From NCBI GenBank assembly GCA_016125155.1, contig WGMI01000005.1:1-64000 (forward strand): a DNA stretch of 64,000 bases, read 5' to 3'. Within the stretch, counting starts at the first letter, position 1; the number at the start of each line of letters is the position of its first letter. Origin of the DNA: a bacterium. GTDB taxonomy: Bacteria; Bacteroidota; Bacteroidia; Flavobacteriales; Schleiferiaceae. Shown here piece after piece: positions 7,318-15,321 of this stretch. The notes below the pieces were generated by a model. The model searched no databases, was not told the origin of the DNA, and saw only the letters and a list, made by a program, of their open reading frames with translations. A program made the position numbers and the translations under genes.

Positions 7318-10300
7318 ATGAGAACAAGCGCCTCGCTGTCAGTCTTCTGTAGACTTCTTGCAACGGTTATAGGGGGCATGGCACTCCCTGTGCTGCTCGG
7401 GCCCCAAATTTCTGCCCAATCCCTGCTGCAACCCGCTCCGGCTGCGTTTGGCCCCGTCGTTACGGGCACCCGAGACAGCCTCGAGGTAGTCTTGACCAAC
7501 ACCACGTCTCAAACTGCCTACTGGAGCGATTATACCGTAGCCGAACGCTACGGAAACCGGGTTTTTCGACCCGCCCAAACACAAGGCATGGTGCCCCCGA
7601 ACGGAAGCGCCCTCATCAAAATCTACTTTGAACCCGAGCACAACATTGCCTATGCCCAAGCCTTGACGGTGCATTTCGACTCGGGGTTTGGGGCGCTGAA
7701 CATTCCGCTTTCCGGTCAGGGGGTATACGCCCAATCGGAATGGAGCAGTACCCAAAACCTCAGCGAAGAGGCCTTGAAAAACGCGCTGAAAACGGTGCTG
7801 GACAATGCGAACAGCCTGAGCTACAACGCGGCCCGAGACGCGATGTACGGTTCGCTCGACCAGCAGTCGGGGTTTATAGAATGCGTCTATACGGGGAGAA
7901 CCGCGGCCTTCAACGACCGTCCAGGCGCTGTGGCCAACAGTTTCAACACGGAGCATACGGTTCCCCAAAGCCTTTTTGGGAGCGCTTCGCCCATGCAAAG
8001 CGATTTGCACCACTTGTTCCCCACCGACGAAACGGCCAATTCGGTCCGATCCAACCACCCCTTTGGTCCCGTTGCTTCTCCCACCTGGACCCAAGGGGGA
8101 TCGGAATACGCCAATTTGGTCTTCGAACCCCGAGATGTCCACAAAGGCGATGCGGCCCGGGCGGTATTCTATTTTGTGTTGCGCTATGCCGGCAATCCCA
8201 ATCTGACCGGCTCGTACAGCGCGTTTGTCTCGGGTCAAGAAGCCATTTTACGGCAATGGCATGCTCAAGACCCCCCGAGCACCCGCGAAATGGCCCGCAA
8301 CAACGGCATCGAGGCCCTGCAGGGCAATCGCAGTCCTTTCGTGGATCAACCTGCCTTGATCGAGAGAATTGCGAGCATCACCAGCTTCAGCGTAGAGACC
8401 CCGGTCTTGTCGTGGCAGAGCTGGGAGGACAGCCTGGTTTTAGTACCCGGTCGCTCGGTCTACGCCTCGGTGGTCAATACGGGCAATCGTCCCTTGGCCG
8501 TGTCTTCGGTCGTCTTGAGCGATACGGTCCACTTTGAATGGCTCAGTGCCCCTGACACCATAGAGGCCTTCGACGCCGTAGCCCTGTTGATCCGCGCCAA
8601 ACCCCAGACGCCCGCGGGCCTATCGGCCCAGCTGACCATTCAAACCGTCGGCCTCGCCCCGCTCACGGTGACCTTACTTTCAGGATCGGGGGGAGGCGGC
8701 TTAGTCGGTGTCCCTCCGACCCCCACGGCCTCGACTTGGCTAGGATTGGAGGGCGGCAAGGTCTACTTCCAGCAAACGGGTACGAACGGCTGGAACGGAC
8801 CCCAACAAGGCCGTCTGGTGGTGCTCAGCGAAACCGCCACCCCCCCGCAGCCCGCATCGCATTGGGCCCGGGGAGAAGCCGATCTCACTTTTGGGAGCGG
8901 TACTTGGGTAGAGGCCCATCCGGGGTTTGGTTTTGTTGTGATCAACTCCTTGCCCGATCAAAATCAAAGCGACACTCTTTCAAACCTCCTCCCGGGCACA
9001 GCCTATTACGCCCATCAGTGGAACTACGTTCTTTCGGGAAACAGCGCTCAGTTTGGACCGGTGCTTACCCAGTCCTGTATGCCCCTGTCCGCTGCCGACC
9101 CCGGAACCGGCCCCTGCGACTGCGGTCTGTTCTTTTCGGAATACCTCGAAGGGAGCGGAAACAGCAAGTGTGTAGAGGTATTCAACCCATGCGACAGCGC
9201 TGTGCCCCTGAGTGGATTCCGAATCTATACCAACTTCAACGGCACCACCAACCAAAACGTCGCGCTTTCCGGCATCCTGCAACCTGGAGCGACCCATGTG
9301 GTCTGCAATCCTTCTTCTGCGGCCAATCTGCTCAGCCTTTCCGATCAGACCAATACCTCGGCCATCTCCTTCAACGGGAACGATTTGGTCAGCTTGGTCA
9401 GGATTGCGGGAGGCGATACCCTCGACCGCATCGGCGATCCCGACGCCCTCGGAGCCTTTTGGACCGTCTCGACCGGTGCTGGGAACGTTGATTTGGTCGA
9501 TGTCACCCTGGTCCGGGCCGACAGCGTGCGCCGTGGGACACTCGACTGGTCGACAAACCGTCAACAATGGCTGGCCTATGCCTCGAATTTTGCCGATTCG
9601 CTCGGAAGCCATGCGGTCCTTCCCTGCTCTAACCCCAACCCGACCCCTTCGGAATGGACTCCGGTCGAAGGAGGCGATCTCCAGGGAATCTCGGTCGCAC
9701 TCGATTCGGAATGGGCCCTGATTGGGAGTCCCGGTACCGCGGGGCAATACGCCGAATGGGCCGATACCTTGTCGCAGAACATTCCACAAAATCTAATGGG
9801 GGCGGCCTTTGTGTTCAAGCATCTGGGCGCCGAATGGATGCAGTGGATGGAACTCCGATCTCCGGATCGGGCCGAAGGCGACGGACTGGGGAGTGCGGTT
9901 GCGCTGCATCCGGCTTTGTTTGCCCTCGGAGCCCCTGGAGAAGGTCTGGACTCTGCGGGCGCTGTCTATCTCTACAACCGCGACGCCCAAGGCGAGGTTG
10001 AATCGGTTCAGAAATGCTCGGGAAATCAGGCTTATTCGGAATTTGGTTCGGCACTCGACGTCGAGTCTTCCATCTTGGCCGTGGGGGCGCCTGGGGGAAA
10101 TGGATCGGTATACATCTATGAAAAACAAGGAAATACCTGGGTCCTGACGCACACCTTGAACGGACCGGGTCCGGGTTCGCGCTTCGGGCATCGGGTCTTG
10201 TTGAGCGGACAAAGACTCTTTGTTTCGGCGCCCCATTCGGGTGCGGGAAGCGTTCGGGTATACTTGAAAACGGGCTCGGTTTGGGTGTTGGAATCGACCC

Positions 10301-11100
10301 TTACCCCTTCCAATTCGGGTACCCCGTCCGTTTTTGGGCAGAGTATGGCCTTTTCCGATCCCGAACTGTATGTCGGCGATCCCGGCTCGAATACGGTCTT
10401 TCCCTATCGCCGCGTTGGAGGCAACTGGAGTGCGTTGAGTCCGATTTCGGCTCCGGCCCAGTCCCCCGCGCTCGAGGGCTTCGGGGCTTCTATGGAGGTG
10501 GTTGATTCGCTCTTGTACGTCGGGGCCGATTTGACCCGGGGTGGAGAAGGACGCGTGGTTATTATGGAGCGCTATGCCGCCCCTGTTTCGGTTCAAAATC
10601 TGATCCGCGCCCGCGATGCGGCCCCCGGCGACCGCTTTGGGTATGCCTTTGCGGCCAACACCGACTATGGACTTGCGGGCATCCCGCTCAACCGCCGCGC
10701 TGTGCAGACGGCGTTTGGACTCGCATCTGGCGGGTTCGAATTGGGAACCCTGGACGGTTCGGGGGGGTGGACGCCCCCCTCGGTGCGCAGTGCGCCGTGT
10801 TCGGTGTTGGATTTGGACGCAATGGCGAGCGAGATCCCGCTATCGATGTCGGAATCGGTCGATTTTTCGGGCTGGAGCGTGGGGCCCAATCCCTGTACCC
10901 ACGTCTTGAACGTATATACCGAACGGGCAGCCGAATACCAATTGGTCGACGCCTTGGGGCGCCGCTGCCGCTCAGGTCGCCTTGAGGGAGACGGAAAGGG
11001 GGGCGATGAAATTTCGGTCGAAGGGCTGTCGGCCGGGATGTACTTCTTAATCCTTCGCCAAGCCGATTTCGTAGAGCATGTGCGGATTCTCAAACGCTGA
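7318..11100 (+). CDS. Secreted endonuclease I fused to lamin-tail and FG-GAP-like repeats, with a T9SS type A sorting domain
   Basis: This 1260-residue multidomain protein starts with a signal peptide (about 1-34, ending ISAQ). An ASPM/choice-of-anchor-like beta domain occupies ~40-135. An endonuclease I domain at ~145-370 carries the HNH-like metal site in NTEHTVPQ (H213) and DLHHLFPTDETAN. A second beta domain follows, then a lamin-tail domain at ~600-740 (FFSEYLEGSGNSKCVEVFNP), five or more FG-GAP-like repeats at ~775-1140 (FGSALDVESSILAVGAPGG), and a type A sorting domain at ~1185-1260. It is likely an extracellular or surface nuclease that scavenges DNA. The true start is ATG 7318; TACTTTGG lies four bases before it. 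The frame is open back to 6409 but that part overlaps holA. Confidence 0.88.
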   Translation: MRTSASLSVFCRLLATVIGGMALPVLLGPQISAQSLLQPAPAAFGPVVTGTRDSLEVVLTNTTSQTAYWSDYTVAERYGNRVFRPAQTQGMVPPNGSALIKIYFEPEHNIAYAQALTVHFDSGFGALNIPLSGQGVYAQSEWSSTQNLSEEALKNALKTVLDNANSLSYNAARDAMYGSLDQQSGFIECVYTGRTAAFNDRPGAVANSFNTEHTVPQSLFGSASPMQSDLHHLFPTDETANSVRSNHPFGPVASPTWTQGGSEYANLVFEPRDVHKGDAARAVFYFVLRYAGNPNLTGSYSAFVSGQEAILRQWHAQDPPSTREMARNNGIEALQGNRSPFVDQPALIERIASITSFSVETPVLSWQSWEDSLVLVPGRSVYASVVNTGNRPLAVSSVVLSDTVHFEWLSAPDTIEAFDAVALLIRAKPQTPAGLSAQLTIQTVGLAPLTVTLLSGSGGGGLVGVPPTPTASTWLGLEGGKVYFQQTGTNGWNGPQQGRLVVLSETATPPQPASHWARGEADLTFGSGTWVEAHPGFGFVVINSLPDQNQSDTLSNLLPGTAYYAHQWNYVLSGNSAQFGPVLTQSCMPLSAADPGTGPCDCGLFFSEYLEGSGNSKCVEVFNPCDSAVPLSGFRIYTNFNGTTNQNVALSGILQPGATHVVCNPSSAANLLSLSDQTNTSAISFNGNDLVSLVRIAGGDTLDRIGDPDALGAFWTVSTGAGNVDLVDVTLVRADSVRRGTLDWSTNRQQWLAYASNFADSLGSHAVLPCSNPNPTPSEWTPVEGGDLQGISVALDSEWALIGSPGTAGQYAEWADTLSQNIPQNLMGAAFVFKHLGAEWMQWMELRSPDRAEGDGLGSAVALHPALFALGAPGEGLDSAGAVYLYNRDAQGEVESVQKCSGNQAYSEFGSALDVESSILAVGAPGGNGSVYIYEKQGNTWVLTHTLNGPGPGSRFGHRVLLSGQRLFVSAPHSGAGSVRVYLKTGSVWVLESTLTPSNSGTPSVFGQSMAFSDPELYVGDPGSNTVFPYRRVGGNWSALSPISAPAQSPALEGFGASMEVVDSLLYVGADLTRGGEGRVVIMERYAAPVSVQNLIRARDAAPGDRFGYAFAANTDYGLAGIPLNRRAVQTAFGLASGGFELGTLDGSGGWTPPSVRSAPCSVLDLDAMASEIPLSMSESVDFSGWSVGPNPCTHVLNVYTERAAEYQLVDALGRRCRSGRLEGDGKGGDEISVEGLSAGMYFLILRQADFVEHVRILKR

Positions 11101-11230
11101 AAGAGAAAATCAGGGTTCAATCCTCGAGGTTCGAGCAAACATTCTGTTCTGGAATCCCCTTGCCTCGAAACGCGTGCAATGACTTGTACGTCTTTAGGGG
11201 TAAGAGCAGTCCGTTCGAGAGATTGCGGTG

Positions 11231-11863
11231 CTATGCTTCGGACTCCCGCTTCGGCGAGAGCCGATATCGTAGGTGTAGCGTTTTGTCCGAAGCCTCAACC
11301 TCGACCAGTTCTATAGCATAGTGTCTTTATTCAAGCCCTCGAATAGACGAATTCCGCTTCCCAAAAAGACGGGGGCAATATGAATCACGAATTCGTCGAT
11401 CAATCCGGCATTGAGGAACTGAACAATTGTTTCCGCCCCTCCTTGAATACGAATGTCTTTGCCTTGTGCCGATTCTCGAGCCCGCTTTAAGGCGATTTCA
11501 ATGCCGTCGTTGATAAAGTAAAAAGTGGTCGATCCTTTTTGAACCCATGGATCTCGTTTTTCATGGGTTAAGACAAATACGTCTGCTTTGTACAAATCGT
11601 TTGGCCAGTGGACTTCGCCTTCTTCGAACATCCGCTTTCCCATGACAAAATGCTCCCGTTCTTGAAATGGAATCTCGCACCCATTTTGAATCGACTCCCT
11701 CTTTATTCCTCCCTTTCAATCCCAGATAAGCCCAAAAGGCTTTTTGGTCGAACATCCATGCGTGAATGGAACCGGAAACCCCGCCCATCGGGTTGTTCGG
11801 ACCACGAAAGTCTCCGGCAAAATAGCCGTCCAAGGAAATGCCACTATCAAAGAATACCATCAC
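11231..11863 (-). pseudogene. Frameshifted dihydrofolate-reductase-like (RibD C-terminal domain) protein
   Basis: Three consecutive frames on the minus strand rebuild one protein of the RibD C-terminal/DHFR-like family. The first frame (from 11863) runs through ISLDGYFAGDFRGPNNP to ISRTGAF. One extra base in an A4 run at about 11647-11650 then shifts to MGKRMFEEGEVHWP, which continues through IRIQGGAETIVQFLNAGLIDE and HIAPVFLGSGIRLFEGLNKDTM. A stop follows, and a third frame at about 11310 gives ELVEVEASDKTLHLRYRL, the expected family C-terminus, ending at TAG 11231-11233. Two independent frame breaks argue for decay, although read error at either site cannot be excluded. The living family consists of NADPH-dependent reductases of unclear substrate. 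Confidence 0.8.
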
Positions 11864-11944
11864 CGATGGGACTGATTGGAATGGTGTTCATGGATTCGGC
11901 GTATTCCGGTAGTTCTATAACCAGATTGAGTCGATAAACGGATC

Positions 11945-12823
11945 CTACCAATTCTGGAACAGCGCCTCCCACTTGGTCTGGCTGGGCGTAATGCTGATCA
12001 CCGGCACCTCGCTGTGGTAAATCACCTGTTGCACGTCGTTGCCCAAGAGCATATCAGCCAAATCGGGTTCGGCCCCTTCTTCCATAATCATAATAACATC
12101 GCCCTTTTTCTGATAGGTGAATTCGAGCAAATGCTTGATGGCCCCAGAAGAGCGGGGTTCGAGAAGGTCCGTGCTGCACTCTACCCCATGGTCGTTGATG
12201 AACTGAGACACTTGCTTCAGGTGGAGGCGGAGCATGTCTACATCGGAGGGCACTTTGGGCACCGCCACGGCCGAAATGCGCGCCCCGAACTTGCGCCCAA
12301 AGTGGAGCGCCATCCCAACTTTCTCTTTGGACTTGCGGTCCATCACAATCGGGAAGATGATGTTCTCAATTTTACGGGTGGGTTCTATGCCCTTGATGGT
12401 CACAACAGGACAAGAAGTAATGCAGGTGGTGCGGTAGGCATTGGATCCGATAAAGCGCCTGCGCAAATTGCTCGGCTTTCCGTTGGTTCCCATAACGACC
12501 ATAGAAGCCGAAATCATTTCGGCCACACGGGCTATTTCTTCATACACCACCCCGAACGCCACCATGGTTTCGACCTTCAGACCGCTGCTGGCCGCCGTGG
12601 CTTTGGCCAATTCGTCGAGTTTGACAAGGACCTCTTCCCGCAACGTCTGATGCCGGGCTTTGGTATCACCGAAGAGCTTGCCCAACCCGGCGTTTTCTTC
12701 GATGACAGACAACAGGACCAAATCCGATTGAAGGGTCTTGGCAAACAATATGGCGTCTTCCAGCGCCAACAACGACTGTTCGGAGAAGCCCACGGGGACC
12801 AAAATCTTGCTCTGTTCGGCCAT
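11945..12823 (-). CDS. Universal stress protein with two tandem UspA domains
   Basis: The 292-residue protein holds two Usp domains, about 1-145 and 150-290. The first begins KILVPVGFSEQSLLALEDAILFAK and ends in VVMGTNGKPSNLRRRFIGSNA, followed by CPVVTIKG. That stretch is a degenerate G-2X-G-9X-G(S/T) nucleotide-binding loop. The second domain (NIIFPIVMDRKSKEK..., ending EVPVISITPS) has lost a clear ATP loop. Tandem Usp proteins in Bacteroidota are cytosolic stress or energy-state proteins of undefined mechanism. The start MAEQSKIL (12823) is preferred because family members begin just before KILVP; an in-frame ATG three codons upstream is also possible. It lies downstream of rny with 51 nt between. 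Confidence 0.9.
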   Translation of the reverse strand: MAEQSKILVPVGFSEQSLLALEDAILFAKTLQSDLVLLSVIEENAGLGKLFGDTKARHQTLREEVLVKLDELAKATAASSGLKVETMVAFGVVYEEIARVAEMISASMVVMGTNGKPSNLRRRFIGSNAYRTTCITSCPVVTIKGIEPTRKIENIIFPIVMDRKSKEKVGMALHFGRKFGARISAVAVPKVPSDVDMLRLHLKQVSQFINDHGVECSTDLLEPRSSGAIKHLLEFTYQKKGDVIMIMEEGAEPDLADMLLGNDVQQVIYHSEVPVISITPSQTKWEALFQNW

Positions 12824-12874
12824 AACGATCATAATTGGGATGCAAATTAGGGTGAAATAGACGAGTTGCGCCCC

Positions 12875-14416
12875 TTACCGTGCTACGCTGACCGCCCGCG
12901 TTTCCCGGATCACGGTGATGCGCACCTGACCCGGATACGTCATTTCGTTTTGGATTTTTTGAGAAAGGTCCATGGCCAACTGAGCCGCTTGGGCGTCGCT
13001 GACTTTTTCGCTCTCGACCATGACCCGAAGCTCGCGTCCGGCTTGAATTGCGAAGGCCTTGCTGACCCCTTTCTGATTGAGCGCCATGTCTTCCAATTCC
13101 TTGAGCCGCTGGATGTAGCTCTCGACTACCTGTCGGCGTGCGCCCGGACGGGCACCGCTGATGGCATCGCACACCTGCACGATGGGCGAAATCAACCCCG
13201 TCATTTCGATCTCGTCGTGGTGGGCCCCAATGGCGTTGAGCACTTCGGGCTTTTCTCCGAATTTCTCGGCGATCTGCATGCCCAAAATGGCGTGCGGAAG
13301 CTCGGATTCTTCCTGGGGCACTTTGCCAATGTCGTGGAGCAATCCGGCGCGCTTGGCTATTTTGGCGTTCAACCCCAGTTCCGCCGCCATAGTGGCGCAG
13401 AGGTTGGCCACCTCCCGGCTGTGTTGGAGCAGGTTTTGTCCGTACGAGGAACGGTACTTCATCCGGCCGACCATTTTGACCAGTTCGGGGTGCAATCCGT
13501 GAATGCCCAAATCAATGGTGGTCCGCTTGCCCACTTCAACAATCTCTTCTTCGAGCTGTCGGCTCACTTTGGCCACCACTTCTTCGATGCGGGCTGGGTG
13601 GATGCGCCCATCGGTCACGAGGCGGTGCAGCGCCAAACGCGCCACTTCCCGGCGAACGGGGTCAAAACAGCTCAGCAAAATGGCTTCGGGGGTGTCGTCT
13701 ACGACAATTTCTACCCCGGTAATGGCCTCGAGTGCCCGGATGTTGCGCCCCTCGCGACCAATGATCCGCCCTTTCACTTCGTCGTTGTCGATGTGGAACA
13801 CCGAAACAGCGTTTTCGATGGCCTGTTCTGTGGCCACGCGCTGTATGCTCTGCACCACCACCTTCTTGGCCTCAGAGGCCGCGGTGAGCTTGGCTTCGTC
13901 CAAGGTCGTTTGGATGTATTGGGCCGCCTGGGCCTTGGCCTGATCCTTGAGCGCATCGACCAATTTAGCCGAAGCGTCTTCTCGGGTCAGACCGCTGATG
14001 AGCTCCAGTTGTTCCACCTGTTGGCGATGGAGCCGTTCGAGTTCCTCACTGCGTTTGTCCGAGGCTTCGTTTTGCCGATCGAGCCGCTGCTTGAGGCTCT
14101 CGATGTCGCGCTCTTTTCGCTTTATTTCTTCGAGTTGCTTGTTGAGCTTGCTCTCTTTGTCTCGAATGCGCGTTTCGGCTTCGGCCATCTTTTTTTCGCG
14201 TTGGCCCACTTGCTGTTCGTGCTCAGACTTGAGTTCGAGGAAGCGCTCCTTGGCCTGGAGCATCTTTTCTTTCTTGATGGCTTCGGCTTGTTTTTCGGCC
14301 TCTGCGACAATTTCAGCGGCCTTTCCACTTCCGCGGCGGCTCAGAATCGAAAAGGACACACCGTAGCCGGCAGCACCTGCCAGTACGATAGCCAAAATCC
14401 ACAAAATCGTTCCCAT
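12875..14416 (-). CDS. rny: Ribonuclease Y
   Basis: The membrane-anchored endoribonuclease initiates mRNA decay. The 513-residue protein is full length. It has one N-terminal membrane helix (about 4-24), a long charged coiled coil (about 30-190), a KH domain with [15 protein letters not shown] (residues 216-230), and an HD phosphohydrolase domain with H332 ([10 protein letters not shown]) and the H361-D362 pair (LLHDIGKV). A C-terminal [17 protein letters not shown] segment follows. Gene order zapA, probable 6S RNA, rny on one strand suggests co-expression. Confidence 0.97.
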   Translation of the reverse strand: MGTILWILAIVLAGAAGYGVSFSILSRRGSGKAAEIVAEAEKQAEAIKKEKMLQAKERFLELKSEHEQQVGQREKKMAEAETRIRDKESKLNKQLEEIKRKERDIESLKQRLDRQNEASDKRSEELERLHRQQVEQLELISGLTREDASAKLVDALKDQAKAQAAQYIQTTLDEAKLTAASEAKKVVVQSIQRVATEQAIENAVSVFHIDNDEVKGRIIGREGRNIRALEAITGVEIVVDDTPEAILLSCFDPVRREVARLALHRLVTDGRIHPARIEEVVAKVSRQLEEEIVEVGKRTTIDLGIHGLHPELVKMVGRMKYRSSYGQNLLQHSREVANLCATMAAELGLNAKIAKRAGLLHDIGKVPQEESELPHAILGMQIAEKFGEKPEVLNAIGAHHDEIEMTGLISPIVQVCDAISGARPGARRQVVESYIQRLKELEDMALNQKGVSKAFAIQAGRELRVMVESEKVSDAQAAQLAMDLSQKIQNEMTYPGQVRITVIRETRAVSVAR

Positions 14417-14436
14417 AGAGGGGGGTATTTGGAGTT

Positions 14437-14650
14437 AAAAAAAAAATCCCGCAAAGGCCCCTTAAATTGCGTAAACTCCTGTATATCAGGAATAGGACAC
14501 ACCAAAGTAGCGCAACCTTCCAAGGGGGGGTGTCGAAACACCCCCTTCTACACCATTGGGGCATAGAATTGAGGCCTGGTCTTGCCGCTCTGAGCTGCGT
14601 CCCGATTTTGGTGACTGTTGAGTTTACCAAAAAGCTGGGGCCAATGCGGG
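14437..14650 (-). ncRNA. ssrS: Probable 6S RNA between zapA and rny
   Basis: The spacer folds, on the minus strand, into a long imperfect hairpin. CCCGCA (14650-14645) pairs with TGCGGG (14453-14448); GGCCCC (14642-14637) with GGGGCC (14461-14456); GTAAACTC (14627-14620) with GAGTTTAC (14478-14471). Further in, CACCAAA can pair with TTTGGTG, leaving open internal regions. The top is closed by a GC-rich hairpin at about 14523-14548 with a TTCG-type loop. The 3' end runs into ten T (14446-14437). This is the fold of 6S RNA, which mimics an open promoter and sequesters RNA polymerase. Neighbouring zapA is the E. coli ssrS position. A plain terminator would not explain the long-range pairing. Exact ends are uncertain. 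Confidence 0.7.
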
Positions 14651-14670
14651 AAATGGGGTGGTAAAGAACG

Positions 14671-14970
14671 TCATTGCGGCAGCGAAGCGCGCACCCGGTC
14701 GAAGAGGGCTTCTACCCGGCGCACGGCCTCGGTCTCGTCGATTCGCTCGGGGGCCTGAAGGGTTTCCAATTCCCCTGCGAGTTGAATTGCGCACATGGCG
14801 AGCAGGTCCTGATGGTCCTTTACTTCATATGCGTTTTCCAAACCCTTCAACATCAAATCGATGCGTCGGGCTGCCATTCGAAGTCCGGCTTCTTCCGAGC
14901 GGCGAATGGTCAGGGGGTAGACCCGATTGGCAATCCCCAATCGGATTTTAAGCCATTCTCCTTCCTCCAT
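14671..14970 (-). CDS. zapA: Cell division protein ZapA
   Basis: ZapA is a small cytosolic protein that bundles FtsZ protofilaments. The 99-residue product has the N-terminal beta-hairpin (LKIRLGIANRVYPLTIRRSEE) followed by the long helix for tetramerisation (AARRIDLMLKGLENAY, DLLAMCAIQLAGELE). Length fits the family. The ATG at 14970 lies five bases after the stop of the coiled-coil gene, so they form a two-gene unit followed by the 6S RNA candidate. Confidence 0.88.
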   Translation of the reverse strand: MEEGEWLKIRLGIANRVYPLTIRRSEEAGLRMAARRIDLMLKGLENAYEVKDHQDLLAMCAIQLAGELETLQAPERIDETEAVRRVEALFDRVRASLPQ

Positions 14971-14974
14971 GCAT

Positions 14975-15265
14975 TCAGTCGTTCAAAAGAGCCAAACATT
15001 GATCAATTTCCCGCAGCATGTAGTTGAGCTCTGCCCTCGCCTGGTTTCGACGCGTGTCGTCCCCGGACAAGGCCGCGGCCAACTTCATACTGTCGACCTC
15101 TTTTTCGAGGGCCGTGCACTTTTCGGATTGTCGCTCCAAAAGGCGCCCCAGCCGTTGAACTTCATCGGAAAGTTTGCGGTTTTCCTCGTGCAAGGCTACG
15201 CGCTGCGCCATAACCATTTCGAAGGCCCGCTCGAGGCGTTCCATCGCTGCATTAAAGCGCTCCAT
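14975..15265 (-). CDS. Small coiled-coil protein upstream of zapA (ZapB-like in form)
   Basis: The 96-residue protein is nearly all predicted coiled coil, with heptad-like leucines at about 10-65 (LHEENRKLSDEVQRLGRLLE, LEKEVDSMKLAAAL). A short conserved-looking C-terminus reads AELNYMLREIDQCLALLND. There is no signal or membrane segment. Proteins of this kind commonly precede zapA in Bacteroidota. By position and shape it could be a functional counterpart of ZapB, but no homology to ZapB is claimed. Confidence 0.7.
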   Translation of the reverse strand: MERFNAAMERLERAFEMVMAQRVALHEENRKLSDEVQRLGRLLERQSEKCTALEKEVDSMKLAAALSGDDTRRNQARAELNYMLREIDQCLALLND

Positions 15266-15321
15266 TTCCCAATCCGTACCGAGTTATAGGTCGTAGGCAA
15301 AAGTAGGAAAGCCGCTGTACT

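Noticed and set aside
12866-14566. 566-residue open frame on the plus strand
   Set aside because: It is the antisense shadow of rny, with no domain and biased His/Phe/Leu composition.
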